Positions 1-9,047 of a DNA stretch of 64,000 bases are shown here, one piece after another; the first letter of the stretch is position 1; each line of letters starts with the position of its first letter. The stretch comes from Erythrobacteraceae bacterium CCH12-C2 (lineage in GTDB: Bacteria; Pseudomonadota; Alphaproteobacteria; Sphingomonadales; Sphingomonadaceae). The translations under genes were made by a program, and so were the position numbers. The DNA lies in assembly GCA_001556995.1 (NCBI GenBank), contig LSKF01000002.1, forward strand, positions 4,845 to 68,844. Reading direction: 5' to 3'. Below the pieces are notes generated by a model that worked only from the letters and a program-made list of their open reading frames with translations, had not been told where the DNA came from and did no database searches.

Positions 1-1130
1 GCATTTATAATCGCTTGGAATGCCAAAGGCGCCTTTCGTTTAGAGGAAAAAGACGATTTGTAACGTTCAGTTGGGTACAATCCAGTGGTCAAATGCCCGT
101 TCTCGAAAAGTTTCGGATAATCATAGGTGCAAATGGTCTCTAAAACATGATAAAATCTCGAGTATTGCTGCGCGGTGTAGGGGGGATCTAAATAATACAG
201 ATCAGCCCTTTTTCCATCTATGGCATATATTTCAGCGGGCCCCCGCCAAGCTTCATGGTCGCAATCAATTCGGTTCGCGTGATTGTTGATTGCCTCACAG
301 GCTTCTGCGAACCCTCGTTCGATATTTATGCGACGGTCCTGCAAAAGGCGAGCGGCTAGAAATCGTTCGTTTCGTGAACTGCCAGCGTTGAGCGGCTGGG
401 CGAAATGCTTGCCTGCCGTGTGAGCAGCAGCGGAGGCTGCTGACATGATTGCAGTTAGCGAGGCGGAGTACTGCCAATCCGTGATACGGCCTGCCGAGCG
501 AGCCAATTGCACGTTGTGCCTCAATTCGTCTAAGGCGAGTGCTTGCCGGACCCCAAAGTATGAGCCTGCATATATGTTGGTGAGCAGCATGGACTCTTCT
601 AGCGCAGAGCGTCTCTCCCCGGCCTCGACGCGAGCGCGAAGGGCATGATTTGGTGTTCTCCAAATCAGCGGTAGGCTAGAGTAAATCTCTTCCAATGCCA
701 GCGCATCTCCCCGACGAATTGCTTCGTCTTCGCTGACTAAATAAGGCGTCCATTCATCACCAAGATTGATGTTCGATGCAGTTAGTCCAGCCGCTGCAAG
801 CGTGGCGAAGCTACATGACTCGCGAGGTCCTTTGCCGATCCCCAACATAGCTTTCGCAAAGATTACCGCGTACCTCTGCGTATCGACGGCGCTGACTTGA
901 TACCCACGTCGCGCGAACGCCTGCGCTACCACTGTTGTTCCTGTAAACAGGTCTGCAACCCGGCCATGAGACCCAATTAAAGCTTCAGTGGCGTCCAATA
1001 TTTCCGGAAGGGCGCGGAGCTTGTTGCCGAGATACTGTATTGGGCGAAAGGGCAGGTCGCTCGAGCTAGTTTCAGGGAGATGCGTAGCATCACCTCGAGC
1101 GCCATAAACCTCAGCATCAATAAGTGTCAC
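1..1130 (-). CDS. DNA adenine methylase, D12 class (C-terminus beyond window)
   Basis: Predicted N6-adenine DNA methyltransferase. The minus-strand frame is open from a GTG at 1130 to base 1, giving 376 residues with no stop, so the C-terminus lies outside the window. It shows an N-terminal YLGNK motif (about residues 33-37), the SAM-binding DLFTGTT motif (60-66) and the catalytic DPPY motif (315-318) followed by TAQQYSRFYH, as in D12-class adenine methylases (COG3392-like, from memory). The GTG start has a GGGAAGG ribosome site seven bases upstream, and an in-frame stop lies further up. The region is visibly more AT-rich than the rest of the window, which suggests cargo of foreign origin. 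No restriction enzyme is visible; one could lie to the left. The family is clear; the sequence methylated is unknown. Confidence 0.85.
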   Translation of the reverse strand, partial: MTLIDAEVYGARGDATHLPETSSSDLPFRPIQYLGNKLRALPEILDATEALIGSHGRVADLFTGTTVVAQAFARRGYQVSAVDTQRYAVIFAKAMLGIGKGPRESCSFATLAAAGLTASNINLGDEWTPYLVSEDEAIRRGDALALEEIYSSLPLIWRTPNHALRARVEAGERRSALEESMLLTNIYAGSYFGVRQALALDELRHNVQLARSAGRITDWQYSASLTAIMSAASAAAHTAGKHFAQPLNAGSSRNERFLAARLLQDRRINIERGFAEACEAINNHANRIDCDHEAWRGPAEIYAIDGKRADLYYLDPPYTAQQYSRFYHVLETICTYDYPKLFENGHLTTGLYPTERYKSSFSSKRKAPLAFQAIIN

Positions 1131-1324
1131 CAGACTTGCCTTCCCGTTGTTGCAACGGTCGCACAACGACCCAGCCCAATGGCGATGCCGTTACGCGAGG
1201 GCACTGCTCTTCAGCATGATAGTCACCAGCCTGCACGCCTGCAACCAGCTTGCGGTGCCATGAGGCTGTCAGGTGGGTAGCATACGAGCATTTTAGCTGA
1301 GACTGTTTATCGTCAATGGCACCG

Positions 1325-2119
1325 CTATGCCGCCTCGTGCCACTCGTCGCCCATGCGCGTGAACATTTCTGCCCGAAACTGGGCCAGCGGCGCTTCATGG
1401 GCTTCGGCGACGACTTTGTTCCGCAGGCACCAGTCGGCGATGTTGTGGAGGGCGGCGACCTGATCGATGTCGATCAGGTCATTGGCTCTCCAGTAAGCCA
1501 GCGCGATCATGGCGGTGAGGATGCAGTCGGTGCCGACCCGATGGCGCATCGCCTTCCATTCCTCGCCATTCTGCGGTTCGGCGATATCCGCCTTGCCTGC
1601 GAACAACTCGACAGGAAGGCCCAACCTCAGGCCGACCTCTGTCATGTGCGACCAGTCGCGCCCATTGCCCTTCATCTGCAAGGCAAGGTCGATATGGGGG
1701 CGCCATGAACTGCTCCGGGCAGCATACAACATGTTCGCCCGGAGTTGAGGCGGCAGCACGAGGCGGTGCTCGATCGCGGCAAGAGTAAGGAGCGGCAAAT
1801 CGGCCGCGAGCCCGCTCCAGGTCACGGCGTGGGTGTCCGGGCGCTGGCGGAGATGTTCGAACAGCCTGCTTACCACCTCCAGCTCGTCACCATATTGATG
1901 CTCATCCCACGCGCGGAGTCCTCCGATCGCAATCGCGCCGTTGTCCAGCACTTCGATATCGAAGGCTGCGGCGGCGATAACGCGCCGGCAGGCGAGACGG
2001 TGGCGGATATTGCCATGGCGATCGGTATTCCTGTCGCCTTTCGGATCGATCGCGAGATAGGCCTCGTGGAGCTGTGGATCCCAGAGGGACTCGATGTCGA
2101 TGAACGTGAACTTGGGCAT
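1325..2119 (-). CDS. predicted 3'-5' exonuclease (PolB exonuclease-like)
   Basis: 264 residues. The N-terminus reads FTFIDIES, a DEDD-type motif I (D-x-E). A second motif, TWSGLAADLPLL, and a late HRVGTDCILTAM segment fit motifs II and III of the RNase H-fold exonucleases related to the proofreading domain of DNA polymerase B. I chose the ATG at 2119, preceded by AAAGGAAAAAGGAA, over an in-frame ATG ten codons upstream. It is the last of four minus-strand genes between 4545 and 1325 that seem to form a nucleic-acid-processing block of the mobile element. Target and role are unknown; replication or transfer of the element, or defence, are both possible. Confidence 0.6.
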   Translation of the reverse strand: MPKFTFIDIESLWDPQLHEAYLAIDPKGDRNTDRHGNIRHRLACRRVIAAAAFDIEVLDNGAIAIGGLRAWDEHQYGDELEVVSRLFEHLRQRPDTHAVTWSGLAADLPLLTLAAIEHRLVLPPQLRANMLYAARSSSWRPHIDLALQMKGNGRDWSHMTEVGLRLGLPVELFAGKADIAEPQNGEEWKAMRHRVGTDCILTAMIALAYWRANDLIDIDQVAALHNIADWCLRNKVVAEAHEAPLAQFRAEMFTRMGDEWHEAA

Positions 2120-2262
2120 TTCCTTTTTCCTTTCATGGGTTGATCCCAACCCACGCCCTTCCCCCTTCCTTTCGTTGCTCTTCCGGCTGTGCCGCTGTTG
2201 CCCGGGCTATTGCGCCTATGGTGTGCGGCGATCTCGTTCCCTGACGCCATTACGCATTGGCG

Positions 2263-2886
2263 TCAGAACGGGAGCGGCTTTGCCCGCTCGATCGCTTGCC
2301 AGGCATAGAATGCGGCAATCAGCGTCCGTGCTTCTGCCGGGCGACAGAACGCATTGGTGTAGAGTCCCCACAAGGCCATGGCTTCCAGCGGTGCCCGGCG
2401 CCGACGTTTGATCGGCGTAGAAGATCGCAGCGCCATATCGAGGCCAAGCTGCTGTCCGGCTGCGATCAGCCTGCTGTTTGGAACGGTGAATGGCATTGGC
2501 CGGAGACCGGGCACTCGGCGCAAAATCAGCTGCGTGTCATTGGGTGGGCGGACATCACCTTCTGCGCCAGTTCGGCGTAGCGCCTCGAATGCACGTGGTG
2601 GATGGCGAACCAGCAGGGTTGAACCGGCCGGGATGAGCTCGGCCAAGCCATCGATGATGGCGGCTCTGGTATCGTCCCGGCTCCACACCCGATGGACAAT
2701 GTCGAACCGGGCTTCGTGTTTGCCGACCTTGTTCACCGTGAACAGGGCGTAGGACGATATCGCAGAACGCGGGGTGTATTCCGGGCGGCTGCGGATAATG
2801 ATGAGCGAGCACAGCGTCAGAGGGTGGCGCGATCCCGACCCCGGGAGGGCACCGTCATCATCATCGCCGGTATCGTCATCATGCAT
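2263..2886 (-). CDS. conserved hypothetical protein of mobile element
   Basis: 207 residues, function not recognised. The start is the ATG at 2886, with GAAAGAAGA about seven bases upstream; the longer reading of this frame would run through a terminator-like hairpin. After a short Asp-rich stretch (residues 2-11), the protein has an alternating hydrophobic core (SLIIIRSRPEY, ARFDIVHRVWSRDDTRAAII) and a basic patch, KRRRR, near residue 163. The region around residues 85-115 looks like a compact alpha/beta fold, but no catalytic motif is evident. It lies between an exonuclease gene and another unknown gene in the same orientation, so a shared role is likely. Confidence 0.55.
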   Translation of the reverse strand: MHDDDTGDDDDGALPGSGSRHPLTLCSLIIIRSRPEYTPRSAISSYALFTVNKVGKHEARFDIVHRVWSRDDTRAAIIDGLAELIPAGSTLLVRHPPRAFEALRRTGAEGDVRPPNDTQLILRRVPGLRPMPFTVPNSRLIAAGQQLGLDMALRSSTPIKRRRRAPLEAMALWGLYTNAFCRPAEARTLIAAFYAWQAIERAKPLPF

Positions 2887-2908
2887 GCAGTCTTCTTTCA
2901 GATACAGA

Positions 2909-2941
2909 AAAGGGCAGCGTTCCTGAGGAGCGCCGCCCTTT
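2909..2941 (-). terminator. intrinsic terminator or attenuator between two element genes
   Basis: A strong hairpin: AAGGGC (2910-2915) pairs with GCCCTT (2935-2940), and GCG and TCC pair inside it around a TGA loop. On the minus strand it is followed by TTTTCTGT. It sits after the gene ending at 2967 and before the ATG at 2886, so it may terminate or attenuate read-through between the two. Confidence 0.65.
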
Positions 2942-2966
2942 CGCGGTGGTTGGGGATGACGGCCCG

Positions 2967-3509
2967 TCAGCGGGGCCGTGCTTCCTGAACCGGGACAACA
3001 GCGATCCAGCTGCCGAACCGGAACTCGCCTGCTTCGGTGGTCACCGCCAACATGCGGCGGGTGAGATCGGCCCATGCCCGCTCAATGCCCTTCTTGAGCT
3101 TTCCCGCGGAAGGCACGGCACGCTCCACCAGACGGCCAGCCGCATCCAGTTCGAAAGCTTGCATTCGGTCGGCGCTTACCAGGAGCATCGGTTTGCCAAC
3201 CCGGGTAAGGCACGGCTCGACCAGGCAAACATGCAGCTGTCCGTGGAAAGGACGCATCAGCAAAAGCCCGCGCAACTGCGTCGACACTTCATCGGCGAAG
3301 GTGGCCGCCAGCCACGGCCGCCGCTTGTCGATGGCCACGCCGGACAGGACCTGAATGCACTCAGCATATGTGCCGTTGACGGCGAATACCCCGAGGTCGC
3401 AGTCGCCCAATGCAACATCGACCGGTGCGGTCGGATGCAGCATGGCCCGGGCAATGGCGTGCGTGATCGGCCGGCGGGGGCAGGCCCCGCCGAGGTTGAG
3501 ATTTCTCAT
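2967..3509 (-). CDS. hypothetical protein of mobile element
   Basis: 180 residues, not recognised. Start ATG at 3509 (MRNLNLGG), with AAGGA about ten bases upstream. The protein is mixed alpha/beta. In the N-terminal half, the segment VDVALGDCDLGVFAVNGTYAECIQ is followed by a basic DKRRPW; a helical stretch (LKKGIERAWADLTRRML) follows, and the C-terminus is beta-rich (GSWIAVVPV). No enzyme signature was found. It sits 91 bases downstream of the DnaQ-like exonuclease gene and is followed by an apparent intrinsic terminator. The context suggests a part in the element's DNA metabolism; nothing in the sequence proves it. Confidence 0.5.
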   Translation of the reverse strand: MRNLNLGGACPRRPITHAIARAMLHPTAPVDVALGDCDLGVFAVNGTYAECIQVLSGVAIDKRRPWLAATFADEVSTQLRGLLLMRPFHGQLHVCLVEPCLTRVGKPMLLVSADRMQAFELDAAGRLVERAVPSAGKLKKGIERAWADLTRRMLAVTTEAGEFRFGSWIAVVPVQEARPR

Positions 3510-3600
3510 TGTTTGGTAGTTCCTTGTTAGTGTGACGCTCCCCCGCGCATGGGGGAACGAAGCCTTTTCCTTTCCCGGATCCAGCTCACCCACACCGCCC

Positions 3601-4545
3601 TCAGGCGGTAATCTTCGCCTTGCGTTCGACCGGCTTCCACGACCGATCATGGCGATACCTTTCGGTCGCCGGCAGCGGGATGACCGAGGGCTCATGGCCA
3701 ATGACGCTCAGGTGCCAGTCCCATTCCGACTGATACTGATCAGCGCGGATATGCTTGTGCCAGACGCCGCTTCGGCCTTCCGCTCGCCAGCGATAGCGCC
3801 GGTCCCGCAGCAGATCCCGCTGGTGGTAACTCGCCCACGTAGCCTCGAACCGCCACGCCGGCGCATCGATCGCATCCAGAACCTTGGCCATGATGCTCGC
3901 CCCGTCGGCGCAGACATGATCCAGCAGGGCGATCAGCGAAAGCACATCGTCCTTGGCGCGGTGTGCCCCGGCGGCGAACCTGCCCGCTTGCATCAGCAGG
4001 TAGTTCTGGGGGCCTGGCTCGAAGGCAAGCTTGCGCCAAGGGATATCGGCCATGACGCAGCCCCAGCGCATGGCGGGCAGATCTGGCAGCAAGGCCTCGA
4101 CGAAAGGCCGGTCGAACCCCGCATTGAAGGCCAGCACCGCCTCGCACGATGCGAGAAAGGCGCCGAGCTCATTGCGGTCGATTTCCCGGTTGGCGACCAT
4201 GGCATCGGTCAAACCAGTCAGTTCCACGATCTCCGGCGGCAGAGGGTGACCGGGATCGTTCAGCCCCGAACCGAGGGAGGGGATGGCCGCGATCCGCCCC
4301 GCGTCATCGACGAGGACGGCGGCTGCCGCGACCTCGATGACGGAATGCCGGGCCCAGTCCAGACCCGTCGTTTCCGTGTCGATGATGGCGATCCGCCGTA
4401 GCGGTCGATCTTCGGCAGGCTGTTTTGGCCATTCGCTCCGGGTTCGGACCGGCAGCAGCACGCGTTGCTGCAACCCGTTCAGATGTGTGGCATTGTTTGG
4501 GGCGCCCGCGCTGCCGGACGCGCCCTTGTCGGAGTTGGTATTCAT
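3601..4545 (-). CDS. DnaQ-like 3'-5' exonuclease (DEDDh)
   Basis: 314 residues. The exonuclease domain starts near residue 50: motif I IIDTETTGLD (Asp56, Glu58), motif II LAFNAGFDRPFVE, and motif III HRAKDDVLSL with the paired His and Asp of the DEDDh class. Such enzymes remove nucleotides from DNA or RNA 3' ends. The last 100 residues (RFEATWASYHQRDLLRDRRYRW onward) form a Trp/Arg-rich extension without a recognised domain. The start ATG is preceded by GAGGTGAAGC. First gene of the four-gene minus-strand block ending at 1325. It is free-standing rather than a polymerase subunit; the substrate is unknown. Confidence 0.8.
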   Translation of the reverse strand: MNTNSDKGASGSAGAPNNATHLNGLQQRVLLPVRTRSEWPKQPAEDRPLRRIAIIDTETTGLDWARHSVIEVAAAAVLVDDAGRIAAIPSLGSGLNDPGHPLPPEIVELTGLTDAMVANREIDRNELGAFLASCEAVLAFNAGFDRPFVEALLPDLPAMRWGCVMADIPWRKLAFEPGPQNYLLMQAGRFAAGAHRAKDDVLSLIALLDHVCADGASIMAKVLDAIDAPAWRFEATWASYHQRDLLRDRRYRWRAEGRSGVWHKHIRADQYQSEWDWHLSVIGHEPSVIPLPATERYRHDRSWKPVERKAKITA

Positions 4546-4551
4546 GCTTCA

Positions 4552-4567
4552 CCTCGTCGTTACGAGG
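4552..4567 (-). promoter_or_regulatory. hairpin covering the ribosome site of the exonuclease gene
   Basis: On the minus strand CCTCGT-AACG-ACGAGG is a perfect 6-bp stem with a 4-base loop. Its 3' arm holds part of the GAGGTG ribosome site for the ATG at 4545. If it folds in the mRNA it would lower translation. It is short, so chance is possible. Confidence 0.35.
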
Positions 4568-4701
4568 TCAGCCCGAAGGGCAACTTTTCCCCTCTACCTG
4601 CTGACCTCCAACAGAGGCTCAGCCGAGGGACTTTTCCCAAATGAGCGGCATGGGTGAGCCATAAGCTGAAGCTTGCCTGTGCGCCGATGAAATTGACGAG
4701 T

Positions 4702-7389
4702 TCAGCCGCCCATTCCTGGCCCGCCTCGATCCGGGAATGGCCATGGCGGTCTTGTGGGCGCCGCCCTCTGGGACTGCTCAGCTTTTTTGTCATGAGTGTC
4801 GGCCACCTCGTTCTGGTCAAAGATCAGGCTGAGCAGGCGAGCTTGCCGCTCTTCCAAGATCGAAGTGCTGGCCTTTGATGCGGGGGCCATCGATGCGAGC
4901 TCGCCGAAGGCCTTTTGAGCGCGCGGATCGGCGCGCCACATGTGCATTATCCGTCGGAGCCGTTCCGGCGCGCTGGTTGTAAGGCGCCAGCCATTCTCTG
5001 ATTGTACAAGCCAGTCTTGTGGAGCCCCAGCGATGAAGGTGGCCACTTGCCGAAGCTCTTCGACTTGCTTGGCGTTCTCCTTCGCGAGAACACGTTGCAT
5101 CCCGTCGCTGTCGATCTGTTCGAGCGTCAAACCCGCTTCCCGTAAAAGACCGGCTTCCAACGTCCAAAGCCCGCGCTTGTCTTTCCGGATCGACCAGCGA
5201 CGTTCTTCGAGCATCGCGATCAAGAGCCACGGAGAGGTGGATGGCTTGAGGCTGACGCTGGCCCGGACGTCCTTGTTTGATTCCTGTCTGACGTCTGCAA
5301 CATTATCCGCATCTTCGCTCATCAGCGCACGCGCTCTTGCCAATGTGAGTTCGAGTTCGGCCGCTGCGGCCCTGCCTGCCGCTGCGGCGGGAACCGAAAG
5401 ATCCGCGGCGGGCACGACGAAATATGGCGGCGCATAGGGCGTTGCTGGCGGTGGCGTCTTGACATGGCGTGTACGCAGGACCTGAGGGACTGGAGCTATT
5501 GGCGGTACAGTGACGCCGGCCATCATGTTCCCGTAGCGTACGATCATAGCGGGCAACTTGGGAACATCACCGATGGCCTTGGCGGCGCGAAGGATAAACT
5601 TCGACATGGGTGGTGCCTTGAAGGGCTTGACCTCAAATAGCGGCAAGGATGGCGGTGGCGCCGGCTTTCGCCGCATCGCCAGCGTGTGTGGCAGCTTTCC
5701 GCCGACCGGTGGAGACCAAGCCAAGAACACCTCAAATCTGGTGGGTGGTCTGGGTATCACAGGTTGTTTTGCCGGTGCGGGCGGTGCGATGACCGGGTTC
5801 GGAATGGCAAACTTGCCAGCAATGAACGCCTTTGAGGGCACAATTGGCGCCAATGGCACATTCGCGCGCGCTGGGAGGGCCGCATGCGGCACCTGCGCGG
5901 CGAAGGGTTGCGTTGAATACAGCCGTGCGGTGGGCGGTGCCGGAACAACGCCAATTCGCAAATTTGCGAATTTCCTGTCTGAGATGATGGTGCGGACTGC
6001 ATCGATACCCTTGCCGATGGTGACTGGGTTGACCGAGGGCCCCATTGCCGGCGGGGCCTGACAGGCCGGCTCGGCCAAGACAATTGACCGCCATTTATCG
6101 ACTGCGGCAGTTGGGCTGGGCACCGAGAATTTGGACACTGCATAGGTGAAGGCAGGTCGAACCGGGAGCTTTACCAGCCTTGCAATGCCTGCTGCGACTT
6201 TACGTGCCAGTTCCAGTTCCACGGCAAGGCGCTCATCTTCACGTCGCAGATCATCATCAATCAGCGCTGCCTTGGAGCGCATCACGCGTTCATGGTTTTC
6301 CTCGTTATCCGCGACAAACTCGCCCGCTCGCGCCCGGCGAGTCTTGGCTTCGCCCAGTTTCTTTTGCGGTTCGACAGGGAGTCCGCGAGCAGCATGCGAT
6401 AGAGCGGTGTAGACGTCGCAGTCGCCTCGTTCGAAGGACATCAGCGTCGAAATTCCGGCGAAGCGCTCCCGCAGGACCCACATGCCGCGAGCGCCGTCGA
6501 GATCACTGCGGAGGCCCTCGCCGACCAGCCATTCGTGGTCACCGACCCGTCTGAGCGGCCGCCAACTCCAGACGACATGCATGTGCCAGTTGCGATCATC
6601 CCCTTCAGGCGGTGGCGGGTGCAGCGAAATCGCGAAGGGCAAACCGTATTGTCCAAACCTTTCCCGCGCCCAGCGCTCGCCAACATCCAGCATTTGCTCC
6701 GGTGTCCAGCGATGATCCATGGCCAGAACGGCGTGATTGATCACCTTCGCGTTTTTCTGGCTGGACCGGTTGATCAGTTCGATGTGGTCGAACCCGCACA
6801 CCGCCTCGTCGATCGTCTCTCCGACATTGGTCCGCCACATCACATTTCCATCGGCGTCCACATGTGCACCGTGGAAAATGTATTTGACCACCCGTGATGC
6901 AACACCGGGCTTTGCGGTCTTGCTGGAGTAGTAGCGGCTGTCGAAGAACACTCCGAGCCGTCCGCGCCGATCGCGCAGCGGGGCATCATATTTGGGTAGT
7001 GCGACCTTGGAGGCCGGTGGAATGTCGGACTTCGGTTTTGGTGGCTTGTGCTCGATCTTCCGAACTGGGCGGACTTTCGTGGACAGCCACCGGCTGTATA
7101 TGCGCGCCAAGGCAATATCGGCCTCGCGCTCCTGTCGGCGCAGCTTTTGAATGGCACGAGCTGTTTCGCGGTCGGATTCGATGATCGCCTTTTCCATGGC
7201 CAGGTTCGCTCTGCGCTCCATGGCGCGGGAGGCAGCATCCAGCTTCTTCTTGCTGAACGACTTTGCCGCGTCGGAGGTCAGCGCGCGTTCGCGGCCGTAA
7301 TCATCCCTGAAAACGGCGGGTACGAAGCTGTGCACCTTGGGTTGGGGGGTGTTCCGAACCGCAGTGCGGGAGGAAGTTGGTTTCGGCAT
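4702..7389 (-). CDS. MobA/MobL-type relaxase
   Basis: 895 residues from the ATG at 7389; an in-frame ATG at 7515 would add 42. Relaxases nick one strand at oriT and start conjugative transfer. The first 130 residues are basic and helical. A relaxase core follows: YIFHGAHV, NRSSQKNAKVINHAVLAMDH, and near residue 270 the metal-binding HMHVVWSWRPL, the His-rich motif III of MobA/MobL-type proteins. After the core comes a long Pro/Ala-rich region and a C-terminal helical part (LEERRWSIRKDKRGLWTLEAG). Divergent from the TraC-like gene; the 200 bases between them are the likeliest place for oriT. No helicase motifs were seen. Confidence 0.82.
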   Translation of the reverse strand: MPKPTSSRTAVRNTPQPKVHSFVPAVFRDDYGRERALTSDAAKSFSKKKLDAASRAMERRANLAMEKAIIESDRETARAIQKLRRQEREADIALARIYSRWLSTKVRPVRKIEHKPPKPKSDIPPASKVALPKYDAPLRDRRGRLGVFFDSRYYSSKTAKPGVASRVVKYIFHGAHVDADGNVMWRTNVGETIDEAVCGFDHIELINRSSQKNAKVINHAVLAMDHRWTPEQMLDVGERWARERFGQYGLPFAISLHPPPPEGDDRNWHMHVVWSWRPLRRVGDHEWLVGEGLRSDLDGARGMWVLRERFAGISTLMSFERGDCDVYTALSHAARGLPVEPQKKLGEAKTRRARAGEFVADNEENHERVMRSKAALIDDDLRREDERLAVELELARKVAAGIARLVKLPVRPAFTYAVSKFSVPSPTAAVDKWRSIVLAEPACQAPPAMGPSVNPVTIGKGIDAVRTIISDRKFANLRIGVVPAPPTARLYSTQPFAAQVPHAALPARANVPLAPIVPSKAFIAGKFAIPNPVIAPPAPAKQPVIPRPPTRFEVFLAWSPPVGGKLPHTLAMRRKPAPPPSLPLFEVKPFKAPPMSKFILRAAKAIGDVPKLPAMIVRYGNMMAGVTVPPIAPVPQVLRTRHVKTPPPATPYAPPYFVVPAADLSVPAAAAGRAAAAELELTLARARALMSEDADNVADVRQESNKDVRASVSLKPSTSPWLLIAMLEERRWSIRKDKRGLWTLEAGLLREAGLTLEQIDSDGMQRVLAKENAKQVEELRQVATFIAGAPQDWLVQSENGWRLTTSAPERLRRIMHMWRADPRAQKAFGELASMAPASKASTSILEERQARLLSLIFDQNEVADTHDKKAEQSQRAAPTRPPWPFPDRGGPGMGG

Positions 7390-7444
7390 CGCTGAAACAT
7401 TTCTCGCGCCAATTAACCCCCCAACCCTACCCCTCCTTAAAGCC

Positions 7445-7461
7445 TGAAAATCCTCGCAGAA
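7445..7461 (-). promoter_or_regulatory. element motif copy A (TTCTGCGAGGATTTTCA)
   Basis: Read on the minus strand this is TTCTGCGAGGATTTTCA, matching copies B (7535-7548) and C (11185-11203) except for one missing A. It lies 56 bases upstream of the relaxase start. With copy B it forms an inverted pair in the divergent region, as expected of an operator or a transfer-origin element. Confidence 0.5.
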
Positions 7462-7534
7462 TTTAGTCAGATATCCCTCTGCTGACGCTTCGATGGGGAG
7501 CGAACGTGCTGACACCTGCAGGTCGAACGACTTT

Positions 7535-7548
7535 TGCGAGGATTATTC
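7535..7548 (+). promoter_or_regulatory. element motif copy B (TGCGAGGATTATTC)
   Basis: TGCGAGGATTATTC lies 43 bases upstream of the TraC-like gene. The identical 14-mer occurs at 11188-11201, upstream of the ParB-like gene, and an inverted near-copy lies at 7445-7461. Probably an operator for an element-encoded regulator. Confidence 0.5.
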
Positions 7549-7590
7549 CAATGCGCATCTCGGCATTGCTCCTGTGAAAGGAGAACCCCG

Positions 7591-8220
7591 ATGAATTCGC
7601 AAATTTACGAACCCGACGATGAGCCCCGGAAAACCGAGCCGACAATTGCGGCTGCCGATCGCCGGATCGAGGAAATCAACGCGCAGCGAGATGCGATCGC
7701 CGAGCGTCGCCGGACGCTTATGGAACCTGTCGAGAAGTTGGTCGTCGCCAATCCAACCTCGATGCATCACAAAATCACCTTGGGTGGTGTAATGGTCAAC
7801 GCAGGCTTCCAAGCTGCGGATGCTGACGCGCTGGCTGGACTTCTGGACTTAAAGGCTACTGCGCTGGCTGCGCGCATTCATGAGGCGGCAGCAGGACAGA
7901 CGGCAAAAAATGCTGCTGGCGTGATCGCCGATCTTCTCGACACTGGCCATCGAGAGCTGGCTGCGCGGGGCCTTTTCCTGACGTGGCGGAAAAGGCGGGC
8001 CCTCTATCTTGAGGATCGCGCCGAGTGGCTCGCGCGCGACAAAGAATTCCGACTCCATGGCGAGTGGCGAAACGCCGAAATGACGCCTGACCAAAGATGG
8101 TTGATCCGGGTGACGTGTCGCATCCTGCGCATGGCTATGCCAGGCCATCTGCTGCGCGGTCAGGCTGCGGATTGGCTCGACGCGCATGGCGCGAATCTGT
8201 CCTTCGGAGACTTCCGATGA
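7591..8220 (+). CDS. TraC-like conjugal transfer protein
   Basis: 209 residues. Start ATG at 7591 with GAAAGGAG eight bases upstream. The N-terminal half is a coiled coil (AAADRRIEEINAQRDAIAERR), followed by two helical segments and a DLLDTGHRELAARGLFLTWRKRR block like small accessory proteins encoded next to relaxase genes in alphaproteobacterial mobile elements (TraC/TraD, MobC-like). The family call is by resemblance and position. First gene of a tight operon: the next start overlaps its stop in an ATGA. Confidence 0.45.
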   Translation: MNSQIYEPDDEPRKTEPTIAAADRRIEEINAQRDAIAERRRTLMEPVEKLVVANPTSMHHKITLGGVMVNAGFQAADADALAGLLDLKATALAARIHEAAAGQTAKNAAGVIADLLDTGHRELAARGLFLTWRKRRALYLEDRAEWLARDKEFRLHGEWRNAEMTPDQRWLIRVTCRILRMAMPGHLLRGQAADWLDAHGANLSFGDFR

Positions 8221-9047
8221 CTATGTTCATTTGGACCGACCGCCGCGGAGCGGTTCACAATCTCGATACGCCGGAGGCAATCGACGATGAGGCCGAGCAG
8301 ATCGCCGCCGAAATCGATGCGTGTCTGAAGAGAGCACGTGAGGGATCGCCGGACGAAGTCAGGCAAATGCGCGTCCGGATCAGGCTGTTGATGGCAAGGT
8401 ATGCGCAAATCGCAGAAGATGCGAAGCGCTGGAATGAGTTCGCGCTCAATAAGGCGAGGGACGAGGCACGTCGGATCTCCATCGCTATTTCCGAGTTTAT
8501 CGAGGCTGTGCCGCCGGTTGTTTGCCCCGCAGCGCTCCACGAAGAGACCGTGGAGGAACTCGCCGACCCATCGACGCGTGCTCAGCTCCTGAGCGGTCCA
8601 ATGACAGAATGGCAGCAGTGGGCGATAGAGTTTTCGCATCTCGAGCCAAAGCCATCACTGGATGCGACCCGCGGTGAGGCGTTGGAGTGGCTGAACAATG
8701 ATCCTATGTTCTCTCGACCGCTGAGCGATGAGGGAGGCTGGTTTGAATGGAGCGACGCGGACGGGGTAACTCAGAGGCTTGCGAGCCCCCTGAAAATAGA
8801 GGCTGAGATCGGAAGGCTGGCTGAGTCTTTAGATGCCATCGAAACAAAACTGACTGATGAATTTTTGCTAAGAGCAAGTTTGGAGGAGGTCAGGTCAGAG
8901 CTTGAACGTGTCAATATTTTGTTTGCACGACTTGCTATTCTACAATGTGACTTGGAGCGCTTTGCGCAGGAACAGTCAGAACGGGAAGAGCAAGAGTGGG
9001 CACGTTTCGAGAACCAGTGGGAATACCTGAAGAAGCCGACGAAATGA
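8217..9047 (+). CDS. coiled-coil hypothetical protein
   Basis: 276 residues. The ATG at 8217 overlaps the previous stop (ATGA), indicating translational coupling. The sequence has two similar halves. Each opens with a short aromatic beta segment (FIWTDRRGAVHNLDTPEAIDDE and WFEWSDADGVTQRLASPLKIEAE) and continues into a long acidic helix, ending in a Glu/Gln-rich coiled coil (EEVRSELERVNILFARLAI). This internal repeat suggests an ancient tandem duplication. No enzymatic motif. Unknown function, probably acting with its operon neighbours. Confidence 0.6.
   Translation: MTMFIWTDRRGAVHNLDTPEAIDDEAEQIAAEIDACLKRAREGSPDEVRQMRVRIRLLMARYAQIAEDAKRWNEFALNKARDEARRISIAISEFIEAVPPVVCPAALHEETVEELADPSTRAQLLSGPMTEWQQWAIEFSHLEPKPSLDATRGEALEWLNNDPMFSRPLSDEGGWFEWSDADGVTQRLASPLKIEAEIGRLAESLDAIETKLTDEFLLRASLEEVRSELERVNILFARLAILQCDLERFAQEQSEREEQEWARFENQWEYLKKPTK

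Noticed and set aside
295..663. 122-codon minus-strand frame
   Set aside because: Shadow of the methylase, which is read in another frame with all its family motifs.
7390..7590. Transfer origin (oriT)
   Set aside because: Right position beside the relaxase, but no nick-site sequence that I recognise; only the inverted motif pair is reported.
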